The notes: generated by a model not told the origin, from the sequence alone. A DNA stretch of 40,764 nucleotides from an uncultured Bacteroidota bacterium (GCA_903861145.1 CAIOTH010000039.1:1-40764); one strand, 5' to 3'. Shown: positions 25,938 to 34,436, counted from the first letter of the stretch. Made by a program: numbers and translations.

Positions 25938-26468
25938 ATGAATTTAGAAAAGCTTGAAAGGCAAACGCATGAATCGATTGACTTCTGGATTGATACGTTT
26001 AAGCAATATGACTTTGATAAAATCCTGATGAAGCCGTCGGAGCAATCGTGGAGCCTAGGCCAGGTAGGCGTACACTTGTGGATGGCATCGAAAGGGTTTT
26101 TCTTTAAGAACGCCGAGAAGTGTCTGAGTAAAGAGGGGACCGAAAGGGGCAAAAGCAAAAAGCTTGGGGCGCACATCATTTTTACCTTGCGGATGATGCC
26201 ACCTGTGCGCTATGAAATGCCGCAACAGGTTTCGGTAGTACCAAGACAACCGGAAAGCAAGAAACAATTAATAGCCAAGCTGGAGGAAATTAAAACCCTG
26301 GCCAGCGGATATATTAAACGAATACCTCAAAGCGACCCCGAATTAAAGACCAAACACCCGTTTTTAGGTTGGCTTAATACGGCGGAGTGGATAGAGCTTT
26401 GCAGCATACACTTCAGGCACCATATGGCGCAGAAGAAACGAATAGAAAAGCACTTCGGATGGAAATAG
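25938..26468 (+). CDS. DinB-superfamily protein
   Basis: 176 residues and a four-helix DinB fold: SEQSWSLGQVGVHLWMASKGFF carries the first metal histidine, and the C-terminal ELCSIHFRHHMAQKKRIE holds the others. The family includes thiol transferases and many proteins of unknown role. The helix between has basic stretches (KRIEKHFGWK). It follows the DUF962 gene by 52 bp and precedes the TolC gene by 59 bp. Substrate cannot be told. Confidence 0.85.
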   Translation: MNLEKLERQTHESIDFWIDTFKQYDFDKILMKPSEQSWSLGQVGVHLWMASKGFFFKNAEKCLSKEGTERGKSKKLGAHIIFTLRMMPPVRYEMPQQVSVVPRQPESKKQLIAKLEEIKTLASGYIKRIPQSDPELKTKHPFLGWLNTAEWIELCSIHFRHHMAQKKRIEKHFGWK

Positions 26469-26527
26469 CTGGTGGTAACATCAGTTTTAATCAAATCTGT
26501 TACTTTAGCGCTTCCAAATATTGAAAT

Positions 26528-27904
26528 GTGAAAACTTTGCGCCACGCAGCTTTACTGATTGCCGTTTTTACCACCCAAATTTTATTTGCCCAGGTTGCCG
26601 AAAAGTGGACGCTTGAAAAGTGTATCGACTACGCGTTTAAAAATAATATTACCATCAAACAGGCAGGTCTGGCAACCAGTGTTTCATCTAACCAATTGTT
26701 GCAAAGCAGGCTCAATTTATTGCCCTCGGTAAACGCAAGTGCATCGTACGATTTTAACTTTGGCAATAGTATCAACCCCGTTACTTACACCTTTACCAAT
26801 GGTAATTCGCAAACCTCGCAGGTGGGGCTACAGGGCAACCTAACGCTGTTTAATGGTTTGCAGCAGATATATAACATTCAGAAGACTAAATACGATTTGC
26901 TGGCATCGCAATACGATTATGAGAATGCCAAAAGCAACATGGGTTTAAATATTGCCAGTGGATACCTGCAGATATTATTGAACCGCGAGATATTACAGGT
27001 TGCCAATGAACAGCGCCAAATAACGGCTGAACAAAAAGAAACGGTAAAGAAAAAGTACGATGTTGGTTCATTGCCTGAAGCTTCTTTGCTTGAAGTGGAT
27101 GCACAGCTTTCAAGAGACGAAGCCGGCGTGGTTAACGCCCAGGGGGTTTATGATCTTTCGGTACTGGCACTTAAACAAATGCTGCAATTGACGGATGAGC
27201 AGGCCTTTGATATTGACGTGCCCAACGTTAATGCTGATAACATGGGCGGCATTGCCGACATAAGCTCAGTTGGAGTTTATAATTATGCGGTAAAAAACCA
27301 ACCGGTGATAAAAAGCGCTGAGGCAAAGTGGTTGAGTTCGCAAAGTTCGGAAAAAGTAGCGAAGGGTTTTATTACACCAACTATCTCTCTTGGCTATAAT
27401 CTTTTTTCAGGTTACACCAATGCGCCCAATGAAGGCATAAACTTTCAAACCCTGCAGCTTTATAGTACACCGGCCGATCCTTTTTTCACGCAAATGAAAC
27501 ATAACCTAAAAGACATTCTTGCTTTTCAAATCACTATGCCAATTTTTGGCAAGGGGCAGATTTTTACAAACATAGCCAACGCCAAATTGCAGCAGCAAAT
27601 ACGGCAAATGGACCTTGAAAATTCGAAAGTAAAACTGAGGGCAGATATTGAACAGGCATATACTAACGCCAAGGTTGCTGCGCAAAATTATGTGGCTAAC
27701 CAAAAGAGTTATGAGTCGGCAAAAAAATCATACTATTCGTTAGAGAAAAGATTTGACTCGGGCCTGGCAACTAACTTTGATTTACAGCAATCGAAAAACA
27801 CTTTGGCCAATGCCGAATCGGAAATGATAAAGGCCAAATACACGTACGTTTTCAGGGTTAAAATTCTTGATTATTACCAGGGCAAAGCCTTAACCTTAAA
27901 TTAA
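26528..27904 (+). CDS. TolC-family outer-membrane efflux protein
   Basis: 458 residues with signal peptide (MKTLRHAALLIAVFTTQILFA). It starts at GTG 26528; an overlapping ATG at 26526 is followed by a stop. The TolC repeat pattern is seen twice: LEKCIDYAFKNNITIKQAG and, in the second half, long coiled helices (LRADIEQAYTNAKVAAQNYVANQKSYESAKKSYYSLEKRFDSG). TolC proteins form a trimeric channel across the outer membrane and periplasm. The HlyD-type adaptor gene begins 8 bp after its stop, so the pair is an operon. Confidence 0.94.
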   Translation: MKTLRHAALLIAVFTTQILFAQVAEKWTLEKCIDYAFKNNITIKQAGLATSVSSNQLLQSRLNLLPSVNASASYDFNFGNSINPVTYTFTNGNSQTSQVGLQGNLTLFNGLQQIYNIQKTKYDLLASQYDYENAKSNMGLNIASGYLQILLNREILQVANEQRQITAEQKETVKKKYDVGSLPEASLLEVDAQLSRDEAGVVNAQGVYDLSVLALKQMLQLTDEQAFDIDVPNVNADNMGGIADISSVGVYNYAVKNQPVIKSAEAKWLSSQSSEKVAKGFITPTISLGYNLFSGYTNAPNEGINFQTLQLYSTPADPFFTQMKHNLKDILAFQITMPIFGKGQIFTNIANAKLQQQIRQMDLENSKVKLRADIEQAYTNAKVAAQNYVANQKSYESAKKSYYSLEKRFDSGLATNFDLQQSKNTLANAESEMIKAKYTYVFRVKILDYYQGKALTLN

Positions 27905-27912
27905 ATACACGA

Positions 27913-29286
27913 ATGAAATCTAACAGGGTTATTATCATATTGCTTGTTGTGCTTGCTGCATTAATTGCATTTGCGGTTGTAGCCAAGAAAAAAGGCTGGG
28001 TGGGCAAAGGAGATGTATCGGAAGTTGCCGTAGAAAAAGTCATAAAAAGAAACATAGTAGAAACCGTTACTGCCAGTGGTAAAATCAATCCGCACACCGA
28101 GGTTAAATTGAGCTCGGAAGTTTCGGGGGAGATTATTGAATTGAATGCTCACGAAGGAGACTCGGTAAAGAAAGGCCAGCTGTTGTGTGTTATCAACCCG
28201 GCTATTTATGATGCATTGGTGAAGCAGTCTGCTGCGGGTGTTGACCAAATGAGGGCCAACCTTTCAAGTTCGAAGGCCAATTTAATTCAGATGAAAGCCG
28301 CTGTTGACCAGGCTAAGAGAAACTATGACCGCAGCAAGCAGCTACATGATGAGAAGGTAATTTCGGATGCCGATTATGAAGCCTCTAAACTTTCGTACGA
28401 CCAGGCTGATGCGAATTACCAAAGCGCGCAAGAGCAAGTAAACGCAAATACCTTCAGCGTTAAAAGTGCCGAAGCTCAATTAAGCCAGGCTAATGATAAC
28501 CTGAACAAGACCAAAATTTTTGCGCCTATGTCTGGTATTATTTCTTTGGTGAATGTAAAGTTGGGTGAGCGTGTGGTGGGAACCGCACAAATGGCCGGAA
28601 CTGAATTGATAAGAGTTGCCGACCTTAACTATATGCAGGCTGAGGTAGATGTAAACGAAAATGACGTTTTACGAATAACCCTTGGTGATAGTGCAGATAT
28701 TGAAGTAGATGCCTATGTAAAGAAGAAGTTTAAAGGTGTGGTAACTGAAGTTTCTTACTCTTCAACCACAGCCGCATCGGCGGTAATAAGCACCTCGCAG
28801 GCTACAAACTTTACGGTTAAGATTAAAATATTAAGAGAGTCGTATGTTGATTTAATCAAACCAAAAATTGGCAAGCTATACCCTTTCCGTCCGGGCATGT
28901 CAACAACCGTGGATGTGAAAACCGAGTCTCGCAGTGATGTGGTTTCGGTTCCTATTCAATCTGTAACCACCCGCCAGGAAAAGGATGTAAAGCAAAAGGA
29001 TGAGGATTACGCTAAAACTACGCAGGCTCAAAAATCGGCTGAGGCAGGAAAGAAGGACGCTCATGAAATTGTGTTTGTGATTGAAGGCGGCAAGGTAAAA
29101 GCGAAGGATGTAACCACCGGTATACAGGATGCCAACTACATTGAAATCAAAACCGGATTAAGCGGCAATGAAACCGTGGTGAAAGCACCATTTAAGATGA
29201 TTTCGAAAACGCTGAAAGACGGTGATGATGTAACCGTAGTTGATGAGAAGGATTTGTTTAAAGATCAGAAGGCCACTGATAAATAA
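27913..29286 (+). CDS. HlyD/MacA-type periplasmic adaptor subunit
   Basis: 457 residues with one N-terminal membrane anchor (VIIILLVVLAALIAFAVVA). A lipoyl-like half (VKLSSEVSGEIIELNAHEGDSVKKGQLLCVI) is followed by a coiled-coil hairpin (about 100-190), then the second lipoyl half (KIFAPMSGIISLVNVKLGERVV) and a membrane-proximal beta domain. It would link an inner-membrane pump to the TolC protein encoded 8 bp upstream. No transporter gene follows: the next gene, rnc, is convergent and ends 7 bp away. The partner must be encoded elsewhere. Confidence 0.93.
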   Translation: MKSNRVIIILLVVLAALIAFAVVAKKKGWVGKGDVSEVAVEKVIKRNIVETVTASGKINPHTEVKLSSEVSGEIIELNAHEGDSVKKGQLLCVINPAIYDALVKQSAAGVDQMRANLSSSKANLIQMKAAVDQAKRNYDRSKQLHDEKVISDADYEASKLSYDQADANYQSAQEQVNANTFSVKSAEAQLSQANDNLNKTKIFAPMSGIISLVNVKLGERVVGTAQMAGTELIRVADLNYMQAEVDVNENDVLRITLGDSADIEVDAYVKKKFKGVVTEVSYSSTTAASAVISTSQATNFTVKIKILRESYVDLIKPKIGKLYPFRPGMSTTVDVKTESRSDVVSVPIQSVTTRQEKDVKQKDEDYAKTTQAQKSAEAGKKDAHEIVFVIEGGKVKAKDVTTGIQDANYIEIKTGLSGNETVVKAPFKMISKTLKDGDDVTVVDEKDLFKDQKATDK

Positions 29287-29293
29287 GGAACTA

Positions 29294-30019
29294 TTAAGCC
29301 TCTACTTTATCATCTAACCCAAGTAGCTTAATGGCATTCATGGCTGCATTTTGCTCGGCTGTTTTTTTGCTATAGCCTTCGCCGGTTGCAACCGACTTTC
29401 CGTTTATTTCGAGGCTGATAATAAAATAGGCCCGGCGGTTTCTTGCCTTTTCTTCCATTACCTTAAACTCAATAGTCTTACCCTCTTTTTGTATGTAATG
29501 AAAAATTCGGCTCTTGTAATCTGAATTGGTAGTCTCTAGTTCATCCACATCAATCAGGCCTTGCAAAACACGCTTTTGAATGAACCTCTTTGTTTTATCA
29601 AAACCGGCATCCAGATAAACTGCACCTACTAATGCCTCAAAAGTATTGCCTCCCAAATCGCGACTTATATCAGTCATGCCTTTGCGGTTAAACTTCAGCT
29701 TTTCCACCAGGCCCAACCTCTCTCCTACTTCATTCAACGATTTTCGGTTCACTATTTTCGACCGCAATTCGGTGATAAACCCTTCCTCTTTATAGGGGTA
29801 TTTTCGATATAGAAACTCGCACACAATTGAGTCTAAAATGGCATCGCCTAAAAGTTCCAGCCTTTCGTTGTTATCCTTCGGTTCGTTATATTTTGAACGG
29901 TGCTTAAAAACCTGGTTATAAAGCTTGAGGTTAACGGGCATAATTCCGGTAATCCCCTTTACGTATTGGGCAATCTCCTTATCGCTTGAAAGTAATTGGT
30001 TGTAAAGCTTTTTTATCAA
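29294..30019 (-). CDS. rnc: Ribonuclease III
   Basis: 241 residues. The catalytic signature is ERLELLGDAILD at 52-63, and a second acidic patch lies in FEALVGAVYLDAGF. The C-terminal double-strand RNA-binding domain runs from about 165 (DYKSRIFHYIQKEGK...AEQNAAMNAIKLL). It processes ribosomal and other structured RNAs. It is the third gene of acpP-fabF-rnc, 75 bp after fabF; its 3' end is 7 bp from the adaptor gene's stop, without a clear terminator. Confidence 0.97.
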   Translation of the reverse strand: MIKKLYNQLLSSDKEIAQYVKGITGIMPVNLKLYNQVFKHRSKYNEPKDNNERLELLGDAILDSIVCEFLYRKYPYKEEGFITELRSKIVNRKSLNEVGERLGLVEKLKFNRKGMTDISRDLGGNTFEALVGAVYLDAGFDKTKRFIQKRVLQGLIDVDELETTNSDYKSRIFHYIQKEGKTIEFKVMEEKARNRRAYFIISLEINGKSVATGEGYSKKTAEQNAAMNAIKLLGLDDKVEA

Positions 30020-30094
30020 ACCGGCAATGCGTTTGTAGTTCGGAGGCTAAAGATATATTTTATCGAGAAATGCATCCTTAATTTACAAAGTTGC

Positions 30095-31345
30095 CTACAG
30101 CTTATACTTCTTAAATATAACAGTAGCATTATGCCCGCCAAAACCAAAGCCATTGCTTAATGCTGCGTTTACGGTTCTTTTTTGGGCCTTGTGGAAGGTA
30201 AGATTAAAGCGGGGGTCAATTTCGGGGTCGTCGGTAAAGTGGTTAATGGTTGGCGGAACAATATCTTCCTTTACAGCCATTATACTTGCAATAGCTTCTA
30301 TAGCCCCCGCAGCGCCCAACAAGTGACCAGTCATAGACTTAGTGGCCGATATATTGAGTTTATAGGCATGCTCGCCAAATACCTTTTTAATAGCGGTCAA
30401 TTCTATGGTATCGCCAAGTGGAGTTGAAGTTCCATGAACATTGATATAGTCAATTTCCTCCGGCTTCATATTCGCATCCTCCAAAGCAGCTTCCATAGCC
30501 AGTGCGGCACCTAATCCTTCGGGATGCGGGGCCGTTAAATGGTAAGCATCGGCGCTCATGCCGCCGCCTACTATTTCGCAATATATTTTTGCGCCTCGTT
30601 CAAGGGCGTGTTCCAATTCTTCTAAAATAATAGCACCGGCACCTTCGCCCACAACAAAACCATCGCGGTCTTTATCAAATGGGCGCGATGCAGTTTCGGG
30701 CGAGTCGTTTCTTTCGCTCATGGCTCGCATGGCATTAAAACCGCCTACACCGCCTGCACTTATTGGGGCTTCTGAACCACCTGCTACAACAGCGTTGCAC
30801 TTACCCAACTTGATATAAGTAAAGGCGTCGATAAGCGATATGTTACTTGTAGCACATGCAGCAACAGCCGCATAATTTGGACCACGCAAACCCCAACGCA
30901 TTGATATATGCCCGGGGGCGATATCAATAATCATTTTGGGTATAAAGAATGGGTTAAACCTTGGTATAGGGTTTAGCGCCAGGTTGGTAATTTCTTCTAT
31001 AAATACATCAAGGCCGCCTATACCCGAGCCCCAGATAACACCAACACGGTCGCGGTTAACGCCTTCTTTATCCAGCCCCGAATCCTTAATAGCTTCATCG
31101 CTGCTTACAATGGCAAACTGCGCAAAACGGTCAAGGCGGCGTGTTTCCTTTTTATCAATAAATTGGGTAGGGTCAAAATTCTTTACCTCGCAGGCAAACT
31201 TTGTTTTGTAGTTAGTAGCGTCAAAACGGGTAATGGGCCCGGCACCACTGGTGCCATTAAGCAAACCTTCCCAAAATTGTGGTGCGGTATTACCTATTGG
31301 TGTTAAAGCCCCTAAGCCTGTTACTACTACGCGTTTAAACATCAT
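30095..31345 (-). CDS. fabF: Beta-ketoacyl-ACP synthase II
   Basis: 416 residues. Active-site residues are C164 in AACATSN, H304 in NVHGTSTPLGD and H341 in SMTGHLLGAAG, the Cys-His-His triad of condensing enzymes. It extends acyl-ACP chains in fatty-acid synthesis, using the carrier encoded directly upstream. Two ATGs stand at the start (31345 and 31342) and either may be used. The gap to acpP is 55 bp. Confidence 0.97.
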   Translation of the reverse strand: MMFKRVVVTGLGALTPIGNTAPQFWEGLLNGTSGAGPITRFDATNYKTKFACEVKNFDPTQFIDKKETRRLDRFAQFAIVSSDEAIKDSGLDKEGVNRDRVGVIWGSGIGGLDVFIEEITNLALNPIPRFNPFFIPKMIIDIAPGHISMRWGLRGPNYAAVAACATSNISLIDAFTYIKLGKCNAVVAGGSEAPISAGGVGGFNAMRAMSERNDSPETASRPFDKDRDGFVVGEGAGAIILEELEHALERGAKIYCEIVGGGMSADAYHLTAPHPEGLGAALAMEAALEDANMKPEEIDYINVHGTSTPLGDTIELTAIKKVFGEHAYKLNISATKSMTGHLLGAAGAIEAIASIMAVKEDIVPPTINHFTDDPEIDPRFNLTFHKAQKRTVNAALSNGFGFGGHNATVIFKKYKL

Positions 31346-31400
31346 TAAAAGAAAGTGGCAGACTCAACATCTGCCACCCCGTATTACTTTGTTAAAGTTA

Positions 31401-31640
31401 TTACTTACTTACTGTCTTTTCAAGGTATTCTATCGCCTGGCCTACAGTGCCGATATTTTCAGCCTGCTCATCAGGTATGCTGATATTGAATTCCTTTTCG
31501 AATTCCATAATCAACTCCACTGTGTCTAACGAGTCAGCGCCAAGATCGTTGGTAAAGCTTGCCTCGGGGGTAACCTGGCTTTCTTCAACTCCCAACTTAT
31601 CAACGATAATCTTTTTTACTCTTTCTGCGATGTTTGACAT
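31401..31640 (-). CDS. acpP: Acyl carrier protein
   Basis: 79 residues, acidic and helical, with S37 in GADSLDTVE as the phosphopantetheine attachment site. It carries growing acyl chains. First gene of acpP-fabF-rnc. A well-formed promoter sits about 25 bp upstream. Length and motif are fully typical. Confidence 0.98.
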   Translation of the reverse strand: MSNIAERVKKIIVDKLGVEESQVTPEASFTNDLGADSLDTVELIMEFEKEFNISIPDEQAENIGTVGQAIEYLEKTVSK

Positions 31641-31664
31641 GTCTGTTTGGTTTTAAATGTGGTG

Positions 31665-31695
31665 CGAAAATAAAAACATCCCTCCCTTTCCCAAA
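31665..31695 (-). promoter_or_regulatory. Promoter of acpP-fabF-rnc
   Basis: On the minus strand, TTTG (31695-31692), exactly 19 nt, then TATTTTCG (31672-31665). This is the best-formed Bacteroidota promoter in the window. The predicted start near 31660 gives a leader of about 20 nt to the acpP ATG. Confidence 0.75.
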
Positions 31696-31772
31696 AATTA
31701 TTTTCTATGTTAATTTCTGCACATGGCCGGGGTGTCCTATTTACACCTCTTTTACCCTGCTATTGGGGTGTT

Positions 31773-31945
31773 AAAGTGCGCAAGTGTTAAGGTGTTAGTG
31801 TATTTTTGAGGCAGTGTGTTAATGTGTTAATATGCGAACGTGTTGACGTAAAACCCGTTCAACCAAACGCCGAAATGGTAAGCTTAATACCTTACGGCAA
31901 GCTGTTTACCTTAACACATTAACACCTTCGCACCTTAATACGCAT
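31773..31945. repeat. 'gtgttaa' repeat cluster with inverted copy B
   Basis: The plus strand reads several GTGTTAATGTGTTAA and GTGTTAAGGTGTTAG words (31773-31845). The stretch 31906-31945 is the same family inverted, and 31915-31935 equals the reverse complement of 17880-17900. Together they make an imperfect inverted repeat of about 170 bp around a centre near 31860. Confidence 0.65.
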
Positions 31946-31950
31946 TAGGC

Positions 31951-32418
31951 ATGGCCGACAAAAAAATAACCAACGAGCCCGATACCAACTACCGCCTGGT
32001 GGGCATTGCCTCGGCCTTAAAAGAGTACCAGGTTTGCCACCATTTAAACCAATTGCTGGGTTGCGACTTTCGCAAACTCGAGGCCCTGGTTTTTGAGCCC
32101 AAAGACCGCACCCGTAAAACCGAGTTCAGCGTTTTTAAAGCCGAGGACGCGCTTAAAAACACCTTTATTGTTTTTACCAACAAAAACCTGGGCGAGTATC
32201 TTTTGCCCGAAATCAGCAACTTCGACTACCTTGTTCAAATTAGGGGTAAGTTTGCCGATAATGATATTGCAGGTTTAATGGATAGCATCCGCCAGTTTCC
32301 ACAAGTGGTTATGTGCCTCGAGGTGCCATTAAAAAAGATAAAAAGTAAAGAACGATTAAGTTACGAAGAAGAGAAAGAAGTGCAACGATTGATATCACCA
32401 AAACGATTCAGAAAATAA
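31951..32418 (+). CDS. IPExxxVDY-family protein
   Basis: 155 residues. The family tag appears as LLPEISNFDYLVQIRG at about 91-106. Function is unknown; the family is confined to Bacteroidota and lies near pyruvate kinase and acp/fab genes, as here. The protein is charged, ends in a Lys/Arg-rich tail (LISPKRFRK) and has no signal peptide, so it is cytoplasmic. It is 69 bp before pyk on the same strand. Confidence 0.85.
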   Translation: MADKKITNEPDTNYRLVGIASALKEYQVCHHLNQLLGCDFRKLEALVFEPKDRTRKTEFSVFKAEDALKNTFIVFTNKNLGEYLLPEISNFDYLVQIRGKFADNDIAGLMDSIRQFPQVVMCLEVPLKKIKSKERLSYEEEKEVQRLISPKRFRK

Positions 32419-32420
32419 AG

Positions 32421-32471
32421 GGCTGTTTAACCCCTTTGTATTAATCTTTGCGTGCTTTGCGCTCTTCGCGG
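32421..32471 (+). repeat. 'ctttgcgtgctttgcg' repeat with GGCTGTTTAACCCCT
   Basis: The gap before pyk holds GGCTGTTTAACCCCT (32421-32435), found again at 34350-34364, and a run of TTTGCG words at 32446-32471. CTTTGCGTGCTTTG is repeated exactly at 34235-34248. This is a dispersed intergenic word repeat. Confidence 0.6.
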
Positions 32472-32487
32472 TAAAATGTATTAATTT

Positions 32488-33918
32488 ATGAAAGTACGAG
32501 TTAACAAAACAAAAATCATCGCCACCTTCGGCCCGGCCTGTAGCGATATTGCCGTAATGGAAGAAATGGTAGGCGCCGGTGTAGATGTATTTAGGTTTAA
32601 CATGAGCCACGGCACCCACGCCGACCACCTCGATGGCTTTAAAAAGATAAAGCAAATAAATAAAGAACACGGCCTCAACATCGCCATCCTCGCCGACTTG
32701 CAGGGCCCCAAAATCCGCATCGGCCAGGTGCGCGATAACATGGAGGTGCTCGAAAAAAACCAGATGGTTGAAATAACCAACGTGCCCTGCATCAGCACCT
32801 TCAAAAAGCTATACGTTAGTTACGATAGCCTACCCCAGGAAGTTGAACCCGGCGACGCCATATTAATCGACGACGGCAAAATAGAACTGCGCGTAGTCGA
32901 CACCAATCGCAAAGACCTCATCAATGCCCGCGTGGTCATCGGTGGCAAAATCAGCAACAACAAAGGCGTTAATTTACCCGACACCAAAACCACCGTACCC
33001 GCCCTTACCGATAAAGACCGCAACGACCTAAAATTCGCCATGCAAAACGGCGCCAACTGGATCGCCCTGTCGTTCGTGCGTTCGCCAAAAGATGTGCTCG
33101 AGCTTAAAGAAATCATCGGCAAAAAGAACTCGTACATGAAGGTGATGGCCAAGATTGAAAAGCCCGAAGCCTTGCTGGTTTTAGACGAGATTATTAAAGC
33201 CGCCGATGGCATTATGATTGCCCGCGGCGACCTGGCCGTTGAAGTGCCCCAAGAGCGCATGCCCCTTATACAAAAAGACATTATTAAGCGCTGCATTAAA
33301 CACGCCAAACCCGTGGTGGTAGCTACCCAAATGATGGATAGCATGATTGAAAACCCCAACCCCACCCGCGCCGAAATAACCGACGTAGCCAACGCCGTAA
33401 TTGACGGTGCCGACGCGGTAATGCTAAGCGGCGAAACAAGCATGGGCAAATACCCCGGCCGCGTTATACAGGTAATGGAAAAGATACTCAGCAACATCGA
33501 GCATGCCAACATTATATACGATAAAGAACTAAAAGCCGATAGCACCTCCGACTCATTTATTAGCGATGCAATTTGCTACAATGCCGCCCGCATCAGCGGC
33601 GACCTGGGTGCCAAAGCAATTGTAGGCATGACCTTTAGCGGTTACACCGGCTTTATGCTTAGCAGCTACCGCCCCAAAGCCGACATCTACATCTTTACCG
33701 AAAACCCCGACCTCCTCAACGCACTCAGCATCTGTTGGGGCGTAAGGGCTTTTCACTACAACAAATTTGTAGGCACCGACACTTCCATCCGCGACGTAAT
33801 CCGCGTCCTTAAAGACCAACACCTCATCAAAGCCGGCGACATGATAGTCAACATCGGCTCCATGCCCCTCGCCAACCGTGGAAGGGCCAACATGGTGAAG
33901 GTTACTATGATTGAATAA
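32488..33918 (+). CDS. pyk: Pyruvate kinase
   Basis: 476 residues. Motifs: TKIIATFGPACSD at the N-terminus, RFNMSHGTH, the active-site VMAKIEKPEALLVLDEI and GIMIARGDLAVEVP, and the C-terminal domain. It makes ATP and pyruvate from phosphoenolpyruvate. Length is normal. Codons here are noticeably richer in C than those of plus-strand genes before 29 kb. Opposite-strand frames in it are by-products of that bias. Confidence 0.97.
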   Translation: MKVRVNKTKIIATFGPACSDIAVMEEMVGAGVDVFRFNMSHGTHADHLDGFKKIKQINKEHGLNIAILADLQGPKIRIGQVRDNMEVLEKNQMVEITNVPCISTFKKLYVSYDSLPQEVEPGDAILIDDGKIELRVVDTNRKDLINARVVIGGKISNNKGVNLPDTKTTVPALTDKDRNDLKFAMQNGANWIALSFVRSPKDVLELKEIIGKKNSYMKVMAKIEKPEALLVLDEIIKAADGIMIARGDLAVEVPQERMPLIQKDIIKRCIKHAKPVVVATQMMDSMIENPNPTRAEITDVANAVIDGADAVMLSGETSMGKYPGRVIQVMEKILSNIEHANIIYDKELKADSTSDSFISDAICYNAARISGDLGAKAIVGMTFSGYTGFMLSSYRPKADIYIFTENPDLLNALSICWGVRAFHYNKFVGTDTSIRDVIRVLKDQHLIKAGDMIVNIGSMPLANRGRANMVKVTMIE

Positions 33919-33999
33919 ATACGGTAACCTTGTGGGGGCGCACGGCGATGTTACGAGAAGTTATCCTCACCCCTTGCAAAGAATTTTTAACTTCTCTAT

Positions 34000-34042
34000 T
34001 TTCGTATTATAATACGAAATGCGACAATTATAAGTTGTTGCA
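34000..34042. promoter_or_regulatory. Back-to-back inverted repeats of unknown role
   Basis: TTTCGTATTATAATACGAAA at 34000-34019 is a perfect 20-bp palindrome. It directly abuts TGCGACAA-TTATAAG-TTGTTGCA (34020-34042), an inverted repeat with one mismatch. No terminator-like T run follows. The pair looks like an operator, but no intact gene follows; ATGs at 34060 and 34069 open only a few codons. Confidence 0.5.
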
Positions 34043-34136
34043 TTTCAAATTATAAAATCATGGAGGCCATGGATAGATATTAGTTATGATTACTTATTAG
34101 CTCCTTTTGAAGGACAAAGACGCTTTTGCAGCCAAG

Positions 34137-34173
34137 CCGACAAAAAGTTGACAAAACCCGACAAATTCTATTT
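34137..34173 (+). repeat. 'ttgacaaaacccgacaaa' repeat, second copy
   Basis: The words CCGACAAAAA, GTTGACAAAAC and CCGACAAAT followed by TCTATTT match 19224-19266, which has one more 10-bp unit. The two loci are 15 kb apart in unrelated spacers and in the same orientation. Confidence 0.65.
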
Positions 34174-34234
34174 CAATTTGTTAATCAGTTGTGTGTAAAA
34201 GAGTATGGTTGCATGGCATTGGCTACCGGTATTT

Positions 34235-34364
34235 CTTTGCGTGCTTTGGTATTCTCTTTGCGCCCTTTGCGTGAACTGTATTTGCATTCCGCTCTGGTTT
34301 CCTCTTTTGTTTCATCCCGCCTTTCGCGGGAAGGGGACGGAAGGGGCTCGGCTGTTTAACCCCT
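34235..34364 (+). repeat. 'ctttgcg' words, CCCGC hairpin and GGCTGTTTAACCCCT
   Basis: CTTTGCGTGCTTTG (34235-34248) and further TTTGCG words to 34275, then the CCCGC-CTTTC-GCGGG hairpin (34316-34330) and GGCTGTTTAACCCCT (34350-34364). The first and last parts repeat the pair seen at 32421-32471, but in the opposite order. Confidence 0.55.
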
Positions 34365-34436
34365 CATTAACTAAACAATTCATAACTAAATTTTAACTTA
34401 GCCCGCATCATTTAATTAATAATCAAATCCATATCC

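Larger units (their letters stand above)
31641..31950. other. Spacer between acpP and the IPExxxVDY gene
   Basis: 310 bases between divergent genes. It holds the acpP promoter (31665-31695), then plain sequence, then a cluster of 'gtgttaa' words on the plus strand (31773-31845) and an opposite-strand copy (31906-31945) just before the ATG at 31951. No open frame looks real. Confidence 0.6.
33919..34436. other. Long spacer with palindromes and repeats
   Basis: 518 bases after pyk. Contents in order: a perfect 20-bp palindrome at 34000-34019, a second imperfect inverted repeat at 34020-34042, a 'ttgacaaaacccgac' repeat (34137-34173), the 'ctttgcg' repeat (34235-34275), a CCCGC/GCGGG hairpin (34316-34330) and GGCTGTTTAACCCCT (34350-34364). 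A -7-like TAACTTAG lies at 34394-34401 before the peptidase gene. Short open frames are repeat-derived. Confidence 0.6.

Noticed and set aside
25505-26179. Long minus-strand open frame (224 codons) across the DUF962 and DinB genes
   Set aside because: It overlaps two recognisable genes and encodes nothing family-like.
31699-31715. TATGTTAA word near the skew flip as a dif site
   Set aside because: One arm vaguely resembles the XerD side, but the other arm does not match, and the stretch abuts the acpP promoter.
32820-33545. Long minus-strand open frame (241 codons) inside pyk
   Set aside because: It is antisense to a clear enzyme gene and its product is low-complexity Ser/Leu/Ile-rich, as expected from codon bias.
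34126-34396. Short open frames after pyk
   Set aside because: They run across dispersed repeats and a hairpin; the peptides are composition artefacts.
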